Source: Buchnera aphidicola (Phyllaphis fagi)
GTDB lineage: Bacteria > Pseudomonadota > Gammaproteobacteria > Enterobacterales > Enterobacteriaceae
Reading direction: 5' to 3'
Length of the DNA: 64,000 nucleotides
Assembly: GCF_964058955.1 (NCBI RefSeq)
Contig: NZ_OZ060370.1
Coordinates: forward strand, 186,001-250,000
Shown: piece after piece, positions 54,474 through 64,000 of the stretch
Numbering within the stretch: position 1 is the first letter of the stretch
How the letters are laid out: every line of letters begins with the position of its first letter
The notes under the pieces: model-generated
Database searches by the model: none
The model's input: the letters and a program-made list of their open reading frames with translations, nothing else
What the model was told of the DNA's origin: nothing
Position numbers and translations under genes: made by a program

Positions 54474-55919
54474 TTAAGTAACTCGTATAATTCTACTAGT
54501 ATTAGACTGTCCAATTTTACCCATAATATCACCTTGAGTAACGATAACTATATCACCTACAACTAAAAAACTTTTTTTTATCAGTAATTTAATAGCATTA
54601 TTTGCTACTGTTACTCCCTCATCTTTACTATTAAAATATATTGGAATAACACCTCTATATAAAGAAACTAAATTTAATGTATGTTGATGTTTAGACAAAG
54701 CAAAAATAGGTAATCCTGATGTAATACGAGACATAAGTAATGCACTTCTTCCTGATTCTGTTAGAGCAATAATTGCACTTACACCATTTAAATGATTTGC
54801 AGCATACATAGCAGACATTACAATAGTTTCTTCAATATCATGAAACTGTACATTTAAACGATGTTTAGAAACATTAATACTTGGTATTTTTTCTGCTCCT
54901 TGACAAACTTTAGCCATTAACTGAACAGTTTCAGATGGATATCTTCCAGATGCTGTTTCAGCTGATAACATAACTGCATCTGTTCCATCTAAAACAGCAT
55001 TTGCAACATCCATTACTTCTGCTCGCGTAGGTATAGGATTAACAATCATAGATTCCATCATTTGAGTGGCTGTAATAACAATTCGGTTTAATTTTCGAGC
55101 ATATTTAATTAATTGTTTTTGTACACTAATTAATTCAGGATCACCTATTTCTACCCCTAAATCACCTCTAGCTACCATAACTACATCAGAAGCTAATATC
55201 ATATTTTTCATCATTTGTTTACTTGATACTACTTCAGCTCGTTCAATTTTTGCAACTATTTTAGCATAACTACCTGCTTCATGAGCTAAAGATCTAGCCA
55301 TAATTAAATCCTTTGGATGTCTAGGGAATGATATAGCTAGATAATCTACACCAATTTTTGAAGCAATATTAATATCTTGTCTATCTTTATATGTTAACGA
55401 TTTTGCAGATAAACCCCCACCTAATTTATTGATTCCTTTATTATTTGATAATTTTCCACCAAAAAGGACACGAGTAAAAATTTGAGAATCATTCACTTGT
55501 GTTACTTGTAATTGTATTCTACCATCGTCTAATAGTAAAATATCATTAATTTTTACATCATTAGGTAATTGTTTATAATCTATACCAACTTGATGTTCAT
55601 TACCTTCATTTTTTAATACATTCACATCTAATAAGAATGTATTTCCAGGACTAAGTAAGACATATTGTTTTTGAAATGTAGAAATACGAATCTTTGGTCC
55701 TTGTAAATCACCTAATAATGCAACATGATATCCTAATTTTTTTACTATTTTTAAAGCATGAAAAGCACGATATTCATGTTCTTCTTGAGTACCATGCGAA
55801 AAATTTAAACGTAAAACATTAGCTCCAGATAAAATAACTTTTTCTAAATTATTATCTTTATCTGTTGATGGACCTAATGTAACAACTATTTTTGTTCTTC
55901 TTATTCTATTTTTAATCAT
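54474..55919 (-). CDS. pykA: Pyruvate kinase II
   Basis: PykA makes pyruvate and ATP from PEP. The start at 55919 ([19 protein letters not shown]) fits E. coli MSRRLRRTKIVTTLGPAT. A start at 55949 would add ten residues of no known value. From 55919 it has 481 residues (E. coli 480). The substrate lysine and metal site are in [24 protein letters not shown] and ATQMMESMI. It is closer to PykA than PykF, with [15 protein letters not shown]. Divergent from zwf, as in E. coli, but the regulator hexR between them is gone. Confidence 0.97.
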   Translation of the reverse strand: MIKNRIRRTKIVVTLGPSTDKDNNLEKVILSGANVLRLNFSHGTQEEHEYRAFHALKIVKKLGYHVALLGDLQGPKIRISTFQKQYVLLSPGNTFLLDVNVLKNEGNEHQVGIDYKQLPNDVKINDILLLDDGRIQLQVTQVNDSQIFTRVLFGGKLSNNKGINKLGGGLSAKSLTYKDRQDINIASKIGVDYLAISFPRHPKDLIMARSLAHEAGSYAKIVAKIERAEVVSSKQMMKNMILASDVVMVARGDLGVEIGDPELISVQKQLIKYARKLNRIVITATQMMESMIVNPIPTRAEVMDVANAVLDGTDAVMLSAETASGRYPSETVQLMAKVCQGAEKIPSINVSKHRLNVQFHDIEETIVMSAMYAANHLNGVSAIIALTESGRSALLMSRITSGLPIFALSKHQHTLNLVSLYRGVIPIYFNSKDEGVTVANNAIKLLIKKSFLVVGDIVIVTQGDIMGKIGQSNTSRIIRVT

Positions 55920-56248
55920 TTTATTAACCATATTCATTATTTTATTCAAAATATTACAATGAATGCATAAGTTATTTAAAAATTTTTAATTATATAAGAT
56001 CTGTATGATATATCATATTATTATAAATAATATTGATTTTTAAATTATTTAATTAAACTTTTTAATAAATTTATACAATATATAATAAAAATTATATATT
56101 CTCATTTTACATGTATAATAAATAACATAAAATATTATAATATATAATATATTATTTAAAATATTGTATTAAATAATAAATATAAATACTTTTAATATTT
56201 TTTAATTATATTATAATTTTTAAAATATATAAAACAAATGAGGAAAAA
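55920..56248. other. Divergent promoter region between pykA and zwf
   Basis: 329 A/T-rich bases that must hold the promoters of both genes. hexR, which lies here in E. coli, has been removed. I cannot pick out a single convincing -35/-10 pair among many A/T-rich matches. AGGA at 56241-56244 is the zwf ribosome-binding site. Confidence 0.55.
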
Positions 56249-57688
56249 GTGAATATAAAAACAATTCAACCATATAATTTAGTAATTTTTGGAGCTAAAG
56301 GAGATTTAGCTTGTAGAAAACTTATACCTTCTTTATATCAATTAGAAAAATGTAATTATTTACATAAAGATACTAAAATTATTGGAGTAGGAAGAGCTAA
56401 CTGGAATGATAATTATTATACTCAAATTACATTTCAAATATTAAAAAAATTTATAAAAACAGATATTGATATACAATATTGGAAAATATTTAAATACCGA
56501 TTATCCTTTTGTAATTTAGATGTATTAGAAATTAAAGAATTTAATCAATTAAAAAACATAATAAATCAAACAAAAAATACTAATATTTATTACTTTGCAA
56601 TGCCTCCTAGTACATTTGGTAATATTTGTACAGGATTAGGCAAAATAAAACTTAATACTGAACCTAATAGAATTATCGTAGAAAAACCAATAGGAATATC
56701 TTTACAATCTTCAAAAATTATTAATAATCAACTAGGTAAATATTTTAAGGAAAATCAAATATTTAGAATTGATCATTATCTTGGTAAAGAAACAATATTA
56801 AATTTACTAGCATTACGATTTGCAAATACTTTATTTTATAATAATTGGGATAATAGTATTATTGATCATGTAAAAATTACTGTTTCTGAAACAGTCGGTA
56901 TTGAAGGAAGATGGGGATATTTTGATCAAATTGGACAAACACGTGATATGGTTCAGAATCATTTATTACAAATATTAAGTATTATTGCAATGTCTCCCCC
57001 TAAAAATTTACATGCTAATAGTATTAGAAGAGAAAAAATTAAAGTATTAAAATCATTAAGAAAAATTGATATAAGTAATATTCATCAAAATACAATTAGA
57101 GGACAATATAGTTCTGGAATAATAAATGGTCAATTAGCACCTTCTTATTTAGATGAATCAGGAGCAAATAAAAATAGTAGTACTGAAACTTTTGTTGAAA
57201 TTTTAGTATACATTGATAATAAAAGGTGGAAAGGTATTCCGTTTTATTTAAAAACTGGTAAACGATTACTACATAAAAAATCTGAAATTATTATATATTT
57301 TAAAAAAATACCCATACAACTATTTAACCAAAAGAATCATGATAAAACACTAAATAAATTAAAAATAAAATTGCAGCCTAATGAATCAATAGAAATGACA
57401 TTTTTAAATAAAATTCCTAATTTAAATTCAGAATATACATTAAAAAATACAAAACTAAATTTTAATTACTCTGATAGTTTTAAAAATAAAAACATTTATG
57501 ATGCATATGATCGACTATTATTAGAAAGTATGAGAAATAATCAATCTTTATTTGTATGTCGAGAAGAAATAGAAGCATCATGGAAATGGATTGATTCCAT
57601 TATAGATGCATGGTCTTATTATGGAATAAAACCAATATTATATCCATCTGGAACAACTGGTCCTAAGTTACCGAAACATACATCTTAA
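56249..57688 (+). CDS. zwf: Glucose-6-phosphate 1-dehydrogenase
   Basis: Zwf opens the oxidative pentose-phosphate path and makes NADPH. The start is GTG with AGGA five bases upstream. It has 479 residues (E. coli 491). The NADP site is VIFGAKGDLACRKLIPSLY. The catalytic block is FRIDHYLGKETILNLLALRFAN near residue 173. It ends TGPKLPKHTS, with the last E. coli residues lost. NADPH from it could feed TrxB. Confidence 0.97.
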   Translation: MNIKTIQPYNLVIFGAKGDLACRKLIPSLYQLEKCNYLHKDTKIIGVGRANWNDNYYTQITFQILKKFIKTDIDIQYWKIFKYRLSFCNLDVLEIKEFNQLKNIINQTKNTNIYYFAMPPSTFGNICTGLGKIKLNTEPNRIIVEKPIGISLQSSKIINNQLGKYFKENQIFRIDHYLGKETILNLLALRFANTLFYNNWDNSIIDHVKITVSETVGIEGRWGYFDQIGQTRDMVQNHLLQILSIIAMSPPKNLHANSIRREKIKVLKSLRKIDISNIHQNTIRGQYSSGIINGQLAPSYLDESGANKNSSTETFVEILVYIDNKRWKGIPFYLKTGKRLLHKKSEIIIYFKKIPIQLFNQKNHDKTLNKLKIKLQPNESIEMTFLNKIPNLNSEYTLKNTKLNFNYSDSFKNKNIYDAYDRLLLESMRNNQSLFVCREEIEASWKWIDSIIDAWSYYGIKPILYPSGTTGPKLPKHTS

Positions 57689-57895
57689 ATAATCATTAAA
57701 ATTAATTTTTAATAACATTTATATAAATAATTTTAAAATTAAATATAATTAATTATATTTTATATTATATTAAATTATAAAAATTTTTGCGTTTAAATAA
57801 AATCTATTAAATTATAATAAAATTTTTTATAAATTATAACTTTTACTAGAATATTCATAAATTATTTAATTTTATAAAAGAGGAAAATAAATTAT

Positions 57896-58774
57896 ATGAT
57901 ACGCATTCTTCTCTTTATGTTCACTAATTTGTCTGTCATGTCTGTATTTGGAACAGTTTTATTTCTTTCAGGTATCAACGGAAATAGTATAACTGGATTA
58001 GTTATTCTTTCAGGAATTGTTGGGGTGGGAGGTTCAGTAATATCACTAATATTATCAAAATGGACAGCGTTAAAATCTTTTAATGGTATTATTTTAAAGA
58101 AACCAAATAATCCTATGGAATTATGGATTTTACAGATAGTACAACAACAATCTTACCGTGTTAACATTAAACCGCCTCAAGTACTTATTTATTATAAAAG
58201 CGCAGTCAATGCATTTGCTACAGGATGTTATAAAAATTCAGCATTATTAGCTATTTCTATTGGTTTATTACAAACAATGAATAAAAATGAAATTGAAGCA
58301 GTTATTGCTCATGAAATTAGTCATATTGCAAATGGTGATATGATTACTTTATCATTAATACATGGAGTAACAAATACTTTTGTATTCTTTATTTCTCGTA
58401 TTCTTTCAGAAACAATTACTAATTTAATTACTGAAAATAAAAAATCTGTATATGTACAATATTGTTCAACTTACATTCATTTTATTATATCAACAATCTT
58501 ACAAACTATGTTTGGTGCATTAGCTAGCATAATAGTAATGTGGTTTTCTAGGTATAGAGAATTTCGTGCAGATGCAGATTCTGCTAAATTAGTAGGATCA
58601 GAAAAAATTATTAATGCTTTAAAAAAATTTCAAAGTATTAGTGAACCTAAAAAACATAATAGTATGAATGTACATTGTATTCATGGAAAATCAAGTTCAT
58701 CATTAAATTTATTTGCATCTCATCCTACTATACAAAAAAGAATTCATGCAATACATAAAAAAATATATATGTAA
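57896..58774 (+). CDS. htpX: Membrane zinc metalloprotease HtpX
   Basis: HtpX degrades damaged inner-membrane proteins. It has 292 residues (E. coli 293). Membrane helices lie at about 5-22 and 30-55, with two more at about 158-175 and 193-215. The zinc motif is AHEISHIANGD (HExxH) near residue 140, with the third ligand in EFRADADS near 222. GAGG precedes the ATG. In E. coli it answers to envelope stress; those regulators are not visible here. Confidence 0.96.
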   Translation: MIRILLFMFTNLSVMSVFGTVLFLSGINGNSITGLVILSGIVGVGGSVISLILSKWTALKSFNGIILKKPNNPMELWILQIVQQQSYRVNIKPPQVLIYYKSAVNAFATGCYKNSALLAISIGLLQTMNKNEIEAVIAHEISHIANGDMITLSLIHGVTNTFVFFISRILSETITNLITENKKSVYVQYCSTYIHFIISTILQTMFGALASIIVMWFSRYREFRADADSAKLVGSEKIINALKKFQSISEPKKHNSMNVHCIHGKSSSSLNLFASHPTIQKRIHAIHKKIYM

Positions 58775-58917
58775 CTTAATAATACATAAAAAATTATCAA
58801 ATACCAATAAATATTATATTTTAATATAAAATATATAAAATTTTTGAAATATAACAATGTTTATTTTTAATAATATAAAAAATCATTTTAATTAATTTAA
58901 TCAATTTATTATTTTAT

Positions 58918-60513
58918 TTGGAGTTTTTAATGGGATTTTTTTTAAATCCATCAATTTGGGCTGGATTATTAACTCTTGTTGTATTAGAAATAATACTAGG
59001 AATTGATAATTTAATATTTGTTGCAATTTTATCAAAGAAATTGCAACCTCAAAAAAGAGATAAAGCGCGATTTATAGGATTAATATTATCATTAATTATG
59101 AGATTAATTCTATTATCAGTGATGTCCTGGATGACTACTTTAACGACACCTATATTTAATAATAAATATTTTAATTTATCTGCAAAAGACTTAATATTAT
59201 TATCTGGTGGATTTTTTTTATTATTTAAAGGAACTATTGAGTTACATGAAAGATTAGAGGGTCATCCAAATAATCATACAAAAAATAAAAATTATGCAAA
59301 ATTTTGGATTATAGTATTTCAAATTGTTGTTTTAGATGCTATTTTTTCATTAGATGCAGTAATTACAGCTATAGGTATGGTAAATAATTTATTCATCATG
59401 ATGTTAGCAGTAACTATTGCTATGAGTTTAATGTTATGTGCATCAAAACCATTAACTAAATTTATTCATGTACATCAAACAATTGTAGTATTATGTTTAA
59501 GTTTTTTATTAATGATTGGTTTAAGTTTAGTATCAGAATCATTAGGATTATATATTCCAAAGGGATATATATATGTCTCGATCGGATTTTCTATTTTAAT
59601 TGAGACATTTAATCAAATTGCATTATACAATTTTATTAAAAATGAATCACGTAGACCTTTACGACAAAGAGCGGCAGAAATAATATCACAATTAATGATT
59701 AAAAAAAAAAACAATGAATATAATAATTTGTCTCATCAAATAAATATAACTAAACAATCTTCTTTTCATTCAACTTCTTCGAACTTAAAATCTGATATAG
59801 ATAATCATTTTAAAGATGAAGAAAGATACATGATAAATGGAGTGTTAACTTTAGGTGTAAGATCAATTCGTAGTATAATGACTCCAAGAAGTGAAATTTC
59901 ATGGATAAATATAGATAATAATATAGATCAAATTAAAATAAAATTATTAGATACACCACACAGTTTATTTCCAGTATGTAGAGGTGAATTAGATGAAATT
60001 ATAGGTATCGTACGAGCAAAAGAATTATTAGTAATATTAAATGAACAACGAGAAAATATTAGTATTTTTGCTTCTAAAACACCTCCTATTATTATACCAG
60101 AAACCTTAGATTCAATTAATTTACTTCAAATATTAAAAAAATCTAAAGGTAGTTGTGTTATTGTAACTAATGAATTTGGAGTAATACAAGGATTAATTAC
60201 TCCTTTAGATATATTAGAAGCTATTGCTGGAGAATTTCCTGATGCAGATGAAACACCAGAGGTAATTACTGAAAGTAATAGTTGGTTAGTAAAAGGAAGT
60301 ACTGATTTACATTCCTTAGGACAATTATTAAAAATAGAAGAATTTTTATATGAGAAAAAAAAATATGCTTCTTTAGCTGGATTCATTATTTCTCAAAATG
60401 GAAAACTTCCTAAAATGGGAGAAATTATTACAATTCCACCACTAAATTTTACTATTATTTCAGCAACAGAATATAAAATTAATTTAATTCGCATTAAAAA
60501 AGAAAATGTATAA
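58918..60513 (+). CDS. yoaE: TerC-family membrane protein with CBS and CorC domains, YoaE
   Basis: An inner-membrane protein of 531 residues (E. coli YoaE 518). Residues 1-240 are the TerC membrane domain ([32 protein letters not shown]). About 300-430 form a CBS pair ([50 protein letters not shown]). The rest is a CorC/HlyC domain. Metal transport is suspected for the family. The TTG start at 58918 gives MEFLM, identical to E. coli. The ATG at 58930 has GGAG six bases upstream and may now be the real start. Confidence 0.93.
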   Translation: MEFLMGFFLNPSIWAGLLTLVVLEIILGIDNLIFVAILSKKLQPQKRDKARFIGLILSLIMRLILLSVMSWMTTLTTPIFNNKYFNLSAKDLILLSGGFFLLFKGTIELHERLEGHPNNHTKNKNYAKFWIIVFQIVVLDAIFSLDAVITAIGMVNNLFIMMLAVTIAMSLMLCASKPLTKFIHVHQTIVVLCLSFLLMIGLSLVSESLGLYIPKGYIYVSIGFSILIETFNQIALYNFIKNESRRPLRQRAAEIISQLMIKKKNNEYNNLSHQINITKQSSFHSTSSNLKSDIDNHFKDEERYMINGVLTLGVRSIRSIMTPRSEISWINIDNNIDQIKIKLLDTPHSLFPVCRGELDEIIGIVRAKELLVILNEQRENISIFASKTPPIIIPETLDSINLLQILKKSKGSCVIVTNEFGVIQGLITPLDILEAIAGEFPDADETPEVITESNSWLVKGSTDLHSLGQLLKIEEFLYEKKKYASLAGFIISQNGKLPKMGEIITIPPLNFTIISATEYKINLIRIKKENV

Positions 60514-60637
60514 AAATATTTCAAATTATGTATTCCATATTGATAAAATAAATACATGTAATATTTTTAACATTGTATAAATATTAATATAAGTATACTA
60601 CTATAATGATTTTATTAATAGGTTGTAAATAAAATAC

Positions 60638-61354
60638 ATGTGTAAAAATATATTATCTATTGATACATCTTTTAATCAATGTTCGATTGCAATTCTTCAT
60701 AATCAAAAAATTGATAATGAAACCACAATATGTTATGAAAAACATGAAAAAATTATTTTACCAATGTTAAAAAAAATTTTAATCAGAAATAAAATGAAAA
60801 TCAATGATTTTGAAGTTATTTCATTTTCAAATGGACCAGGAAATTTTACTGGTATTAGAATAGCAGCAAGTGTTGCTCAAGGTTTATCTATTCCTTATAA
60901 TATTCCATTAATAGGAATATCTACCTTTTCAATATTAGCACAACAAGCTTGGAGAAAAAAAAACATTAAACAATCTATTATATGTATAATTTCTGGCAAT
61001 AAAACAATATATTATGCAAAATATAAAAAAAATCATCTTAATATTTGGTTAAGAAAAGAAATAAAATTATTATCAAATATAAACAATATGTATAAAAAAA
61101 TAAAAATTTTAAGTAAAAATTGGTATTTTATTGGATGTGGTTCAATATTTTTAAAAATTAAAAAGAATTTTTTTTTAAAATCAAAAAATATTATGCAACC
61201 ACATGCTCAAGATTTAATACCATTAACAATAATTGAATTTAAAAAAAGAAATTTTTTATCATATAATAATATGAATTTAAATTATTTTTATAATCCTATA
61301 TATTTTATTATTCATAAACTACATATGTTTTATAATATATTATATGTAGTTTAA
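60638..61354 (+). CDS. tsaB: tRNA threonylcarbamoyladenosine modification protein TsaB
   Basis: TsaB is the non-catalytic partner of TsaD in making t6A37 of ANN-decoding tRNAs. It has 238 residues (E. coli 231). ILSIDTSFNQCSIAIL at the start and FSNGPGNFTGIRIAAS near residue 67 are the family marks, followed by GISTFSILAQQAW. The C-terminal third is poorly conserved and Lys/Asn-rich. Its last codons and stop lie inside a perfect 11-bp hairpin. Confidence 0.93.
   Translation: MCKNILSIDTSFNQCSIAILHNQKIDNETTICYEKHEKIILPMLKKILIRNKMKINDFEVISFSNGPGNFTGIRIAASVAQGLSIPYNIPLIGISTFSILAQQAWRKKNIKQSIICIISGNKTIYYAKYKKNHLNIWLRKEIKLLSNINNMYKKIKILSKNWYFIGCGSIFLKIKKNFFLKSKNIMQPHAQDLIPLTIIEFKKRNFLSYNNMNLNYFYNPIYFIIHKLHMFYNILYVV
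61316..61352. terminator. Hairpin overlapping the tsaB stop codon, facing leuD
   Basis: AAACTACATAT (61316-61326) pairs perfectly with ATATGTAGTTT (61342-61352), 11 pairs around a 15-base loop. The stem covers the last codons and first stop base of tsaB. Only 30 bases separate tsaB from the end of leuD, so one element probably ends both transcripts. Confidence 0.6.
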
Positions 61355-61384
61355 TATTTATGTTCAATACTAACAAATTAAATT

Positions 61385-61987
61385 TTATTTTAAAAAATTA
61401 GGAATATTTTTTTCATATTTTAAAATATATTTTTCATATTGCATAGTTAAATCAATATTATCTAAACCATTTAATAAACATAGACGATGAAAATCGTTAA
61501 TTTTAAATTGATATATTTTTTGATATAAAATAAACTGATTATTTTTTAAATTTACAGTAGCTTTTATACCTGGATTTTGATAAATAATATTAAATATGTC
61601 ATTAATATCATTTTCAGGTAATTTAATTAAAAGAAGATGATTATTAAAACTATTATTATAAAAGATATCTCCAAAACTTGGAGCAATAATAGATTTAAAT
61701 CCATAATCTAATAAAGCCCATACAGCATGTTCTCGAGAAGATCCGCAACCAAAATTATGACGAGTAACTAAAATACTAGATTTTTTATAATATGGTTGAT
61801 TTAAAATAAATTTATCATTTAGTTTTTTATTATCTCCATTTATAAACTTCCAATTATAGAATAAGTTATTTTTAAAACCTGTTCTACTTACTTTTTGTAA
61901 AAATTGTTTAGGTATAATCGCATCAGTATCAACATTAGAAATATCCATAGGTGCTATAATTCCAGTGTGATAAATAAATTTTTTCAA
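61385..61987 (-). CDS. leuD: 3-isopropylmalate dehydratase small subunit
   Basis: LeuD completes the LeuCD isomerase in leucine synthesis. It has 200 residues (E. coli 201). [20 protein letters not shown] at the start, [19 protein letters not shown] near 73 and [15 protein letters not shown] near 100 are the family blocks. It lies 32 bases after leuC and ends the leu cluster against tsaB. Confidence 0.97.
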   Translation of the reverse strand: MKKFIYHTGIIAPMDISNVDTDAIIPKQFLQKVSRTGFKNNLFYNWKFINGDNKKLNDKFILNQPYYKKSSILVTRHNFGCGSSREHAVWALLDYGFKSIIAPSFGDIFYNNSFNNHLLLIKLPENDINDIFNIIYQNPGIKATVNLKNNQFILYQKIYQFKINDFHRLCLLNGLDNIDLTMQYEKYILKYEKNIPNFLK

Positions 61988-62019
61988 TATTTATTTCCTT
62001 ATATTTAATATCATAATTA

Positions 62020-63420
62020 TTATAATAATTCTCTTACATCTATAAATCGACCAAAAATCGCTGCAGCAGCTGCCATAGCTGGACTAACTAAATGAGTTCT
62101 ACTTCCTACACCTTGTCTATTTTCAAAATTTCTATTACTTGTTGATGCACATCTATCACCAGGATTTAATTGATCATCATTCATACCTAAACACATAGAA
62201 CATCCAGGTAATCTCCATTCAAATCCGGATTGAATAAATATTTTATCTAATCCTTCTTTTTCAGCTTGTTTTTTCACAACTTGAGAACCTGGTACAACAA
62301 TAGCATGAACATTTTTATGAACAATTTTATTTTTTACAACTTGTGCAGCAATTCTTAAATCTTCTATTCTAGAATTTGTACATGATCCAATAAAAACTTT
62401 ATTAATATTAATATCAGTTAAAAATACTCCTGATTTTAACCCCATATATAATAATGATTTTTGAGCAGATTTTTTTTCATTAATATTAATAAAATAATCA
62501 AGTGATGGTATAGGTTGATCTATAGAAACTACTTGACTGGGATTAGTTCCCCATGTTACTTGAGGGGCAAGATTATCAATATTCACAGAAATTGATTTAT
62601 TATATATTGCATCATTATCAGATTGCAATTGACTCCAATATTTTATAGCAGTATCCCAATTTTGAGCCTTTGGTGAAAAAGGTTTATTTTTTAAATAATT
62701 AAAAGTTACTTGATCAGGTGCAATAATACCAGATTTTGCTCCCATTTCTATTGCCATATTACATAATGTCATTCGACTTTCCATACTGAAAGATGATATC
62801 ACTTCTCCCATAAATTCTATAACACATCCTGTTCCACCAGAAACACCTATTTTATTAATAATATGTAATATTATGTCTTTTGCGCTAATTCCAGTTTTAA
62901 TAGTACCATTAATTGAAATTTTCATACTTTTAAAACGTTTTTGCTTAATTGTTTGTGTTGCAAGTACATGTTCTACTTCTGATGTACCGATTCCAAATGC
63001 TAAAGCACCAAAAGCTCCATGAGTAGAAGTATGAGAATCACCACAAACAATTATCATTCCAGGTAAAGTCATACCTTGTTCTGGACCAATTATATGAACA
63101 ATGCCTTGTTTCATATGATGTATATCATATAATGAAATATTAAATTCACGACAATTAGAAACCAGTGTTTTCATTTGAATTTTTGCCATATCATTTAAAT
63201 CACTAAAATTTTTTGTCTTAGTAGAAACATTATGATCCATAGTAGCAAAAGTTTTTTTTGGACATCTTACATCTCTATGATTTATACGTAATGCATGAAA
63301 TGCTTGAGGAGAAGTAACTTCATGAATTAAATGTAAATCAACATATAAAATAGATATGTCGTTATTATCTTGATATACTATATGATTATCATATAATTTT
63401 TCATATAATGTTTTTCCCAT
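62020..63420 (-). CDS. leuC: 3-isopropylmalate dehydratase large subunit
   Basis: LeuC carries the 4Fe-4S cluster of the isomerase. It has 466 residues, as in E. coli. Cluster cysteines are in [11 protein letters not shown] near residue 347 and [13 protein letters not shown] near 407. [20 protein letters not shown] is the substrate-site block. One base separates it from the end of leuB, so the two are tightly linked. Confidence 0.98.
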   Translation of the reverse strand: MGKTLYEKLYDNHIVYQDNNDISILYVDLHLIHEVTSPQAFHALRINHRDVRCPKKTFATMDHNVSTKTKNFSDLNDMAKIQMKTLVSNCREFNISLYDIHHMKQGIVHIIGPEQGMTLPGMIIVCGDSHTSTHGAFGALAFGIGTSEVEHVLATQTIKQKRFKSMKISINGTIKTGISAKDIILHIINKIGVSGGTGCVIEFMGEVISSFSMESRMTLCNMAIEMGAKSGIIAPDQVTFNYLKNKPFSPKAQNWDTAIKYWSQLQSDNDAIYNKSISVNIDNLAPQVTWGTNPSQVVSIDQPIPSLDYFININEKKSAQKSLLYMGLKSGVFLTDININKVFIGSCTNSRIEDLRIAAQVVKNKIVHKNVHAIVVPGSQVVKKQAEKEGLDKIFIQSGFEWRLPGCSMCLGMNDDQLNPGDRCASTSNRNFENRQGVGSRTHLVSPAMAAAAAIFGRFIDVRELL

Positions 63421-63421
63421 T

Positions 63422-64000
63422 TTATACCTCTTTACTTATTAGTTGAGAAATTATATCTCCCATTTGATCAGTACTAATATAATCTTTACTATTATCAGCA
63501 ATATCAAAGGTTCTATATCCTTGATTTAATACAGTCTGAATGCATGAATAAATTAACTTTGATAATTCATTTAATTTCATACTATAACGTAATAATAAAG
63601 CAATTGATAAAATTTGAGCAATAGGATTAGCTAGATTTTTATTTTGAATATCTGGAGCTGATCCACCAGCAGGTTCATATAAACCAAAATTATTTATATT
63701 TAAACTTGCTGATGCTAACATACCAATAGAACCAGTAATAGCAGCACATTCATCAGATATAATATCACCAAACAAATTAGAACATAAAATCACATCAAAT
63801 ATTTTTGGATTTTTAATAATTTGCATAACAGCATTATCAATATATAAATGAGATACGTGAACATCAGGATATTCTATTGATATTTTATCTACTGTTTCTC
63901 TCCATAATTTTGAGCTTTTTAAAACATTAGCTTTATCAATAGAAGTGACTTTTTTATTTCTTTGTCGCGCTATATTAAAAGCAAATCGTGCAATTCTTTC
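63422..64000 (-). CDS. leuB: 3-isopropylmalate dehydrogenase, C-terminal part (runs off the window)
   Basis: LeuB oxidises 3-isopropylmalate with NAD. The frame is open from the window edge at 64000 down to its stop at 63422, giving the last 192 residues of a protein that is 363 in E. coli. [45 protein letters not shown] with the metal-binding Asp, and [18 protein letters not shown] are the family blocks. The start, and presumably leuA, lie beyond the right edge. Confidence 0.97.
   Translation of the reverse strand, partial: ERIARFAFNIARQRNKKVTSIDKANVLKSSKLWRETVDKISIEYPDVHVSHLYIDNAVMQIIKNPKIFDVILCSNLFGDIISDECAAITGSIGMLASASLNINNFGLYEPAGGSAPDIQNKNLANPIAQILSIALLLRYSMKLNELSKLIYSCIQTVLNQGYRTFDIADNSKDYISTDQMGDIISQLISKEV

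Overview
The window is chromosomal DNA of Buchnera aphidicola, the obligate endosymbiont of aphids. The evidence is the extreme A+T richness (by eye about four bases in five), gammaproteobacterial proteins close to full Escherichia coli length but rich in Lys/Asn/Ile, a single 16S gene followed by tRNA-Ile and tRNA-Ala with no 23S or 5S behind it, and a gene order that is a thinned version of enterobacterial order. I see no insertion sequence, prophage, CRISPR array, toxin or defence gene. The host aphid cannot be told from the sequence. Keeping ribA and bioA/bioB/bioD argues against the Cinara-type (Lachninae) lineages reported to have lost them.

Layout. 0-2.5 kb: start of proS (leftward), then a 2.1 kb eroded region carrying the rrs promoter and leader. 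2.5-5.2 kb: 16S, tRNA-Ile, tRNA-Ala, dnaQ, tRNA-Asp. 5.3-7.4 kb: gpt, grpE, smpB, tadA. 7.5-11.4 kb: lepA-rnc-era leftward, with lepB missing from its usual place. 11.6-18.3 kb: mnmA, purB, ychE, lipB, lipA, pyrF, ribA rightward. 18.9-23.9 kb: a truncated yciC remnant and trpDCBA leftward. 24-28.8 kb: sohB, rlmN, hisS, glyA. 28.9-32.1 kb: bioD-bioB divergent from bioA. 32.1-33.9 kb: a second eroded region. 33.9-42.5 kb: gapA, fldA (leftward), ybgI, sucA-sucB, gpmA, pfkA. 42.8-49.2 kb: serS-serC-aroA-cmk-rpsA leftward. 49.4-52.5 kb: trxB, infA, aspS. 52.9-55.9 kb: pykA-znuC-znuB leftward. 56.2-61.4 kb: zwf, htpX, yoaE, tsaB. 61.4-64 kb: leuB(partial)-leuC-leuD leftward.

How the genes work together. 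The set combines core information processing (16S, S1, IF-1, synthetases, tRNA modification by MnmA/TadA/RlmN/TsaB, LepA, Era, RNase III), glycolysis plus a pentose-phosphate entry (GapA, GpmA, PfkA, PykA, Zwf), and the symbiotic job of making essential amino acids and vitamins for the host: Trp (trpDCBA), Leu (leuBCD), chorismate (aroA), biotin (bioABD) and riboflavin (ribA). SerC, GlyA, SerS and SucAB are in the supporting metabolism. LipA and LipB supply lipoate for the SucB/AceF type of E2. FldA and TrxB are the visible redox partners, and the radical-SAM enzymes BioB, LipA and RlmN are likely flavodoxin clients.

The regions I find most worth a second look are: SucB, whose subunit-binding domain has eroded at a 15-A tract; an inverted repeat that hides the pfkA ribosome-binding site; a reversal of G/C strand bias across the window that suggests the replication terminus lies inside it; the yciC remnant; perfect inverted repeats between most convergent gene pairs; and leu genes sitting in chromosomal context. 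I found no convincing new multi-gene system.
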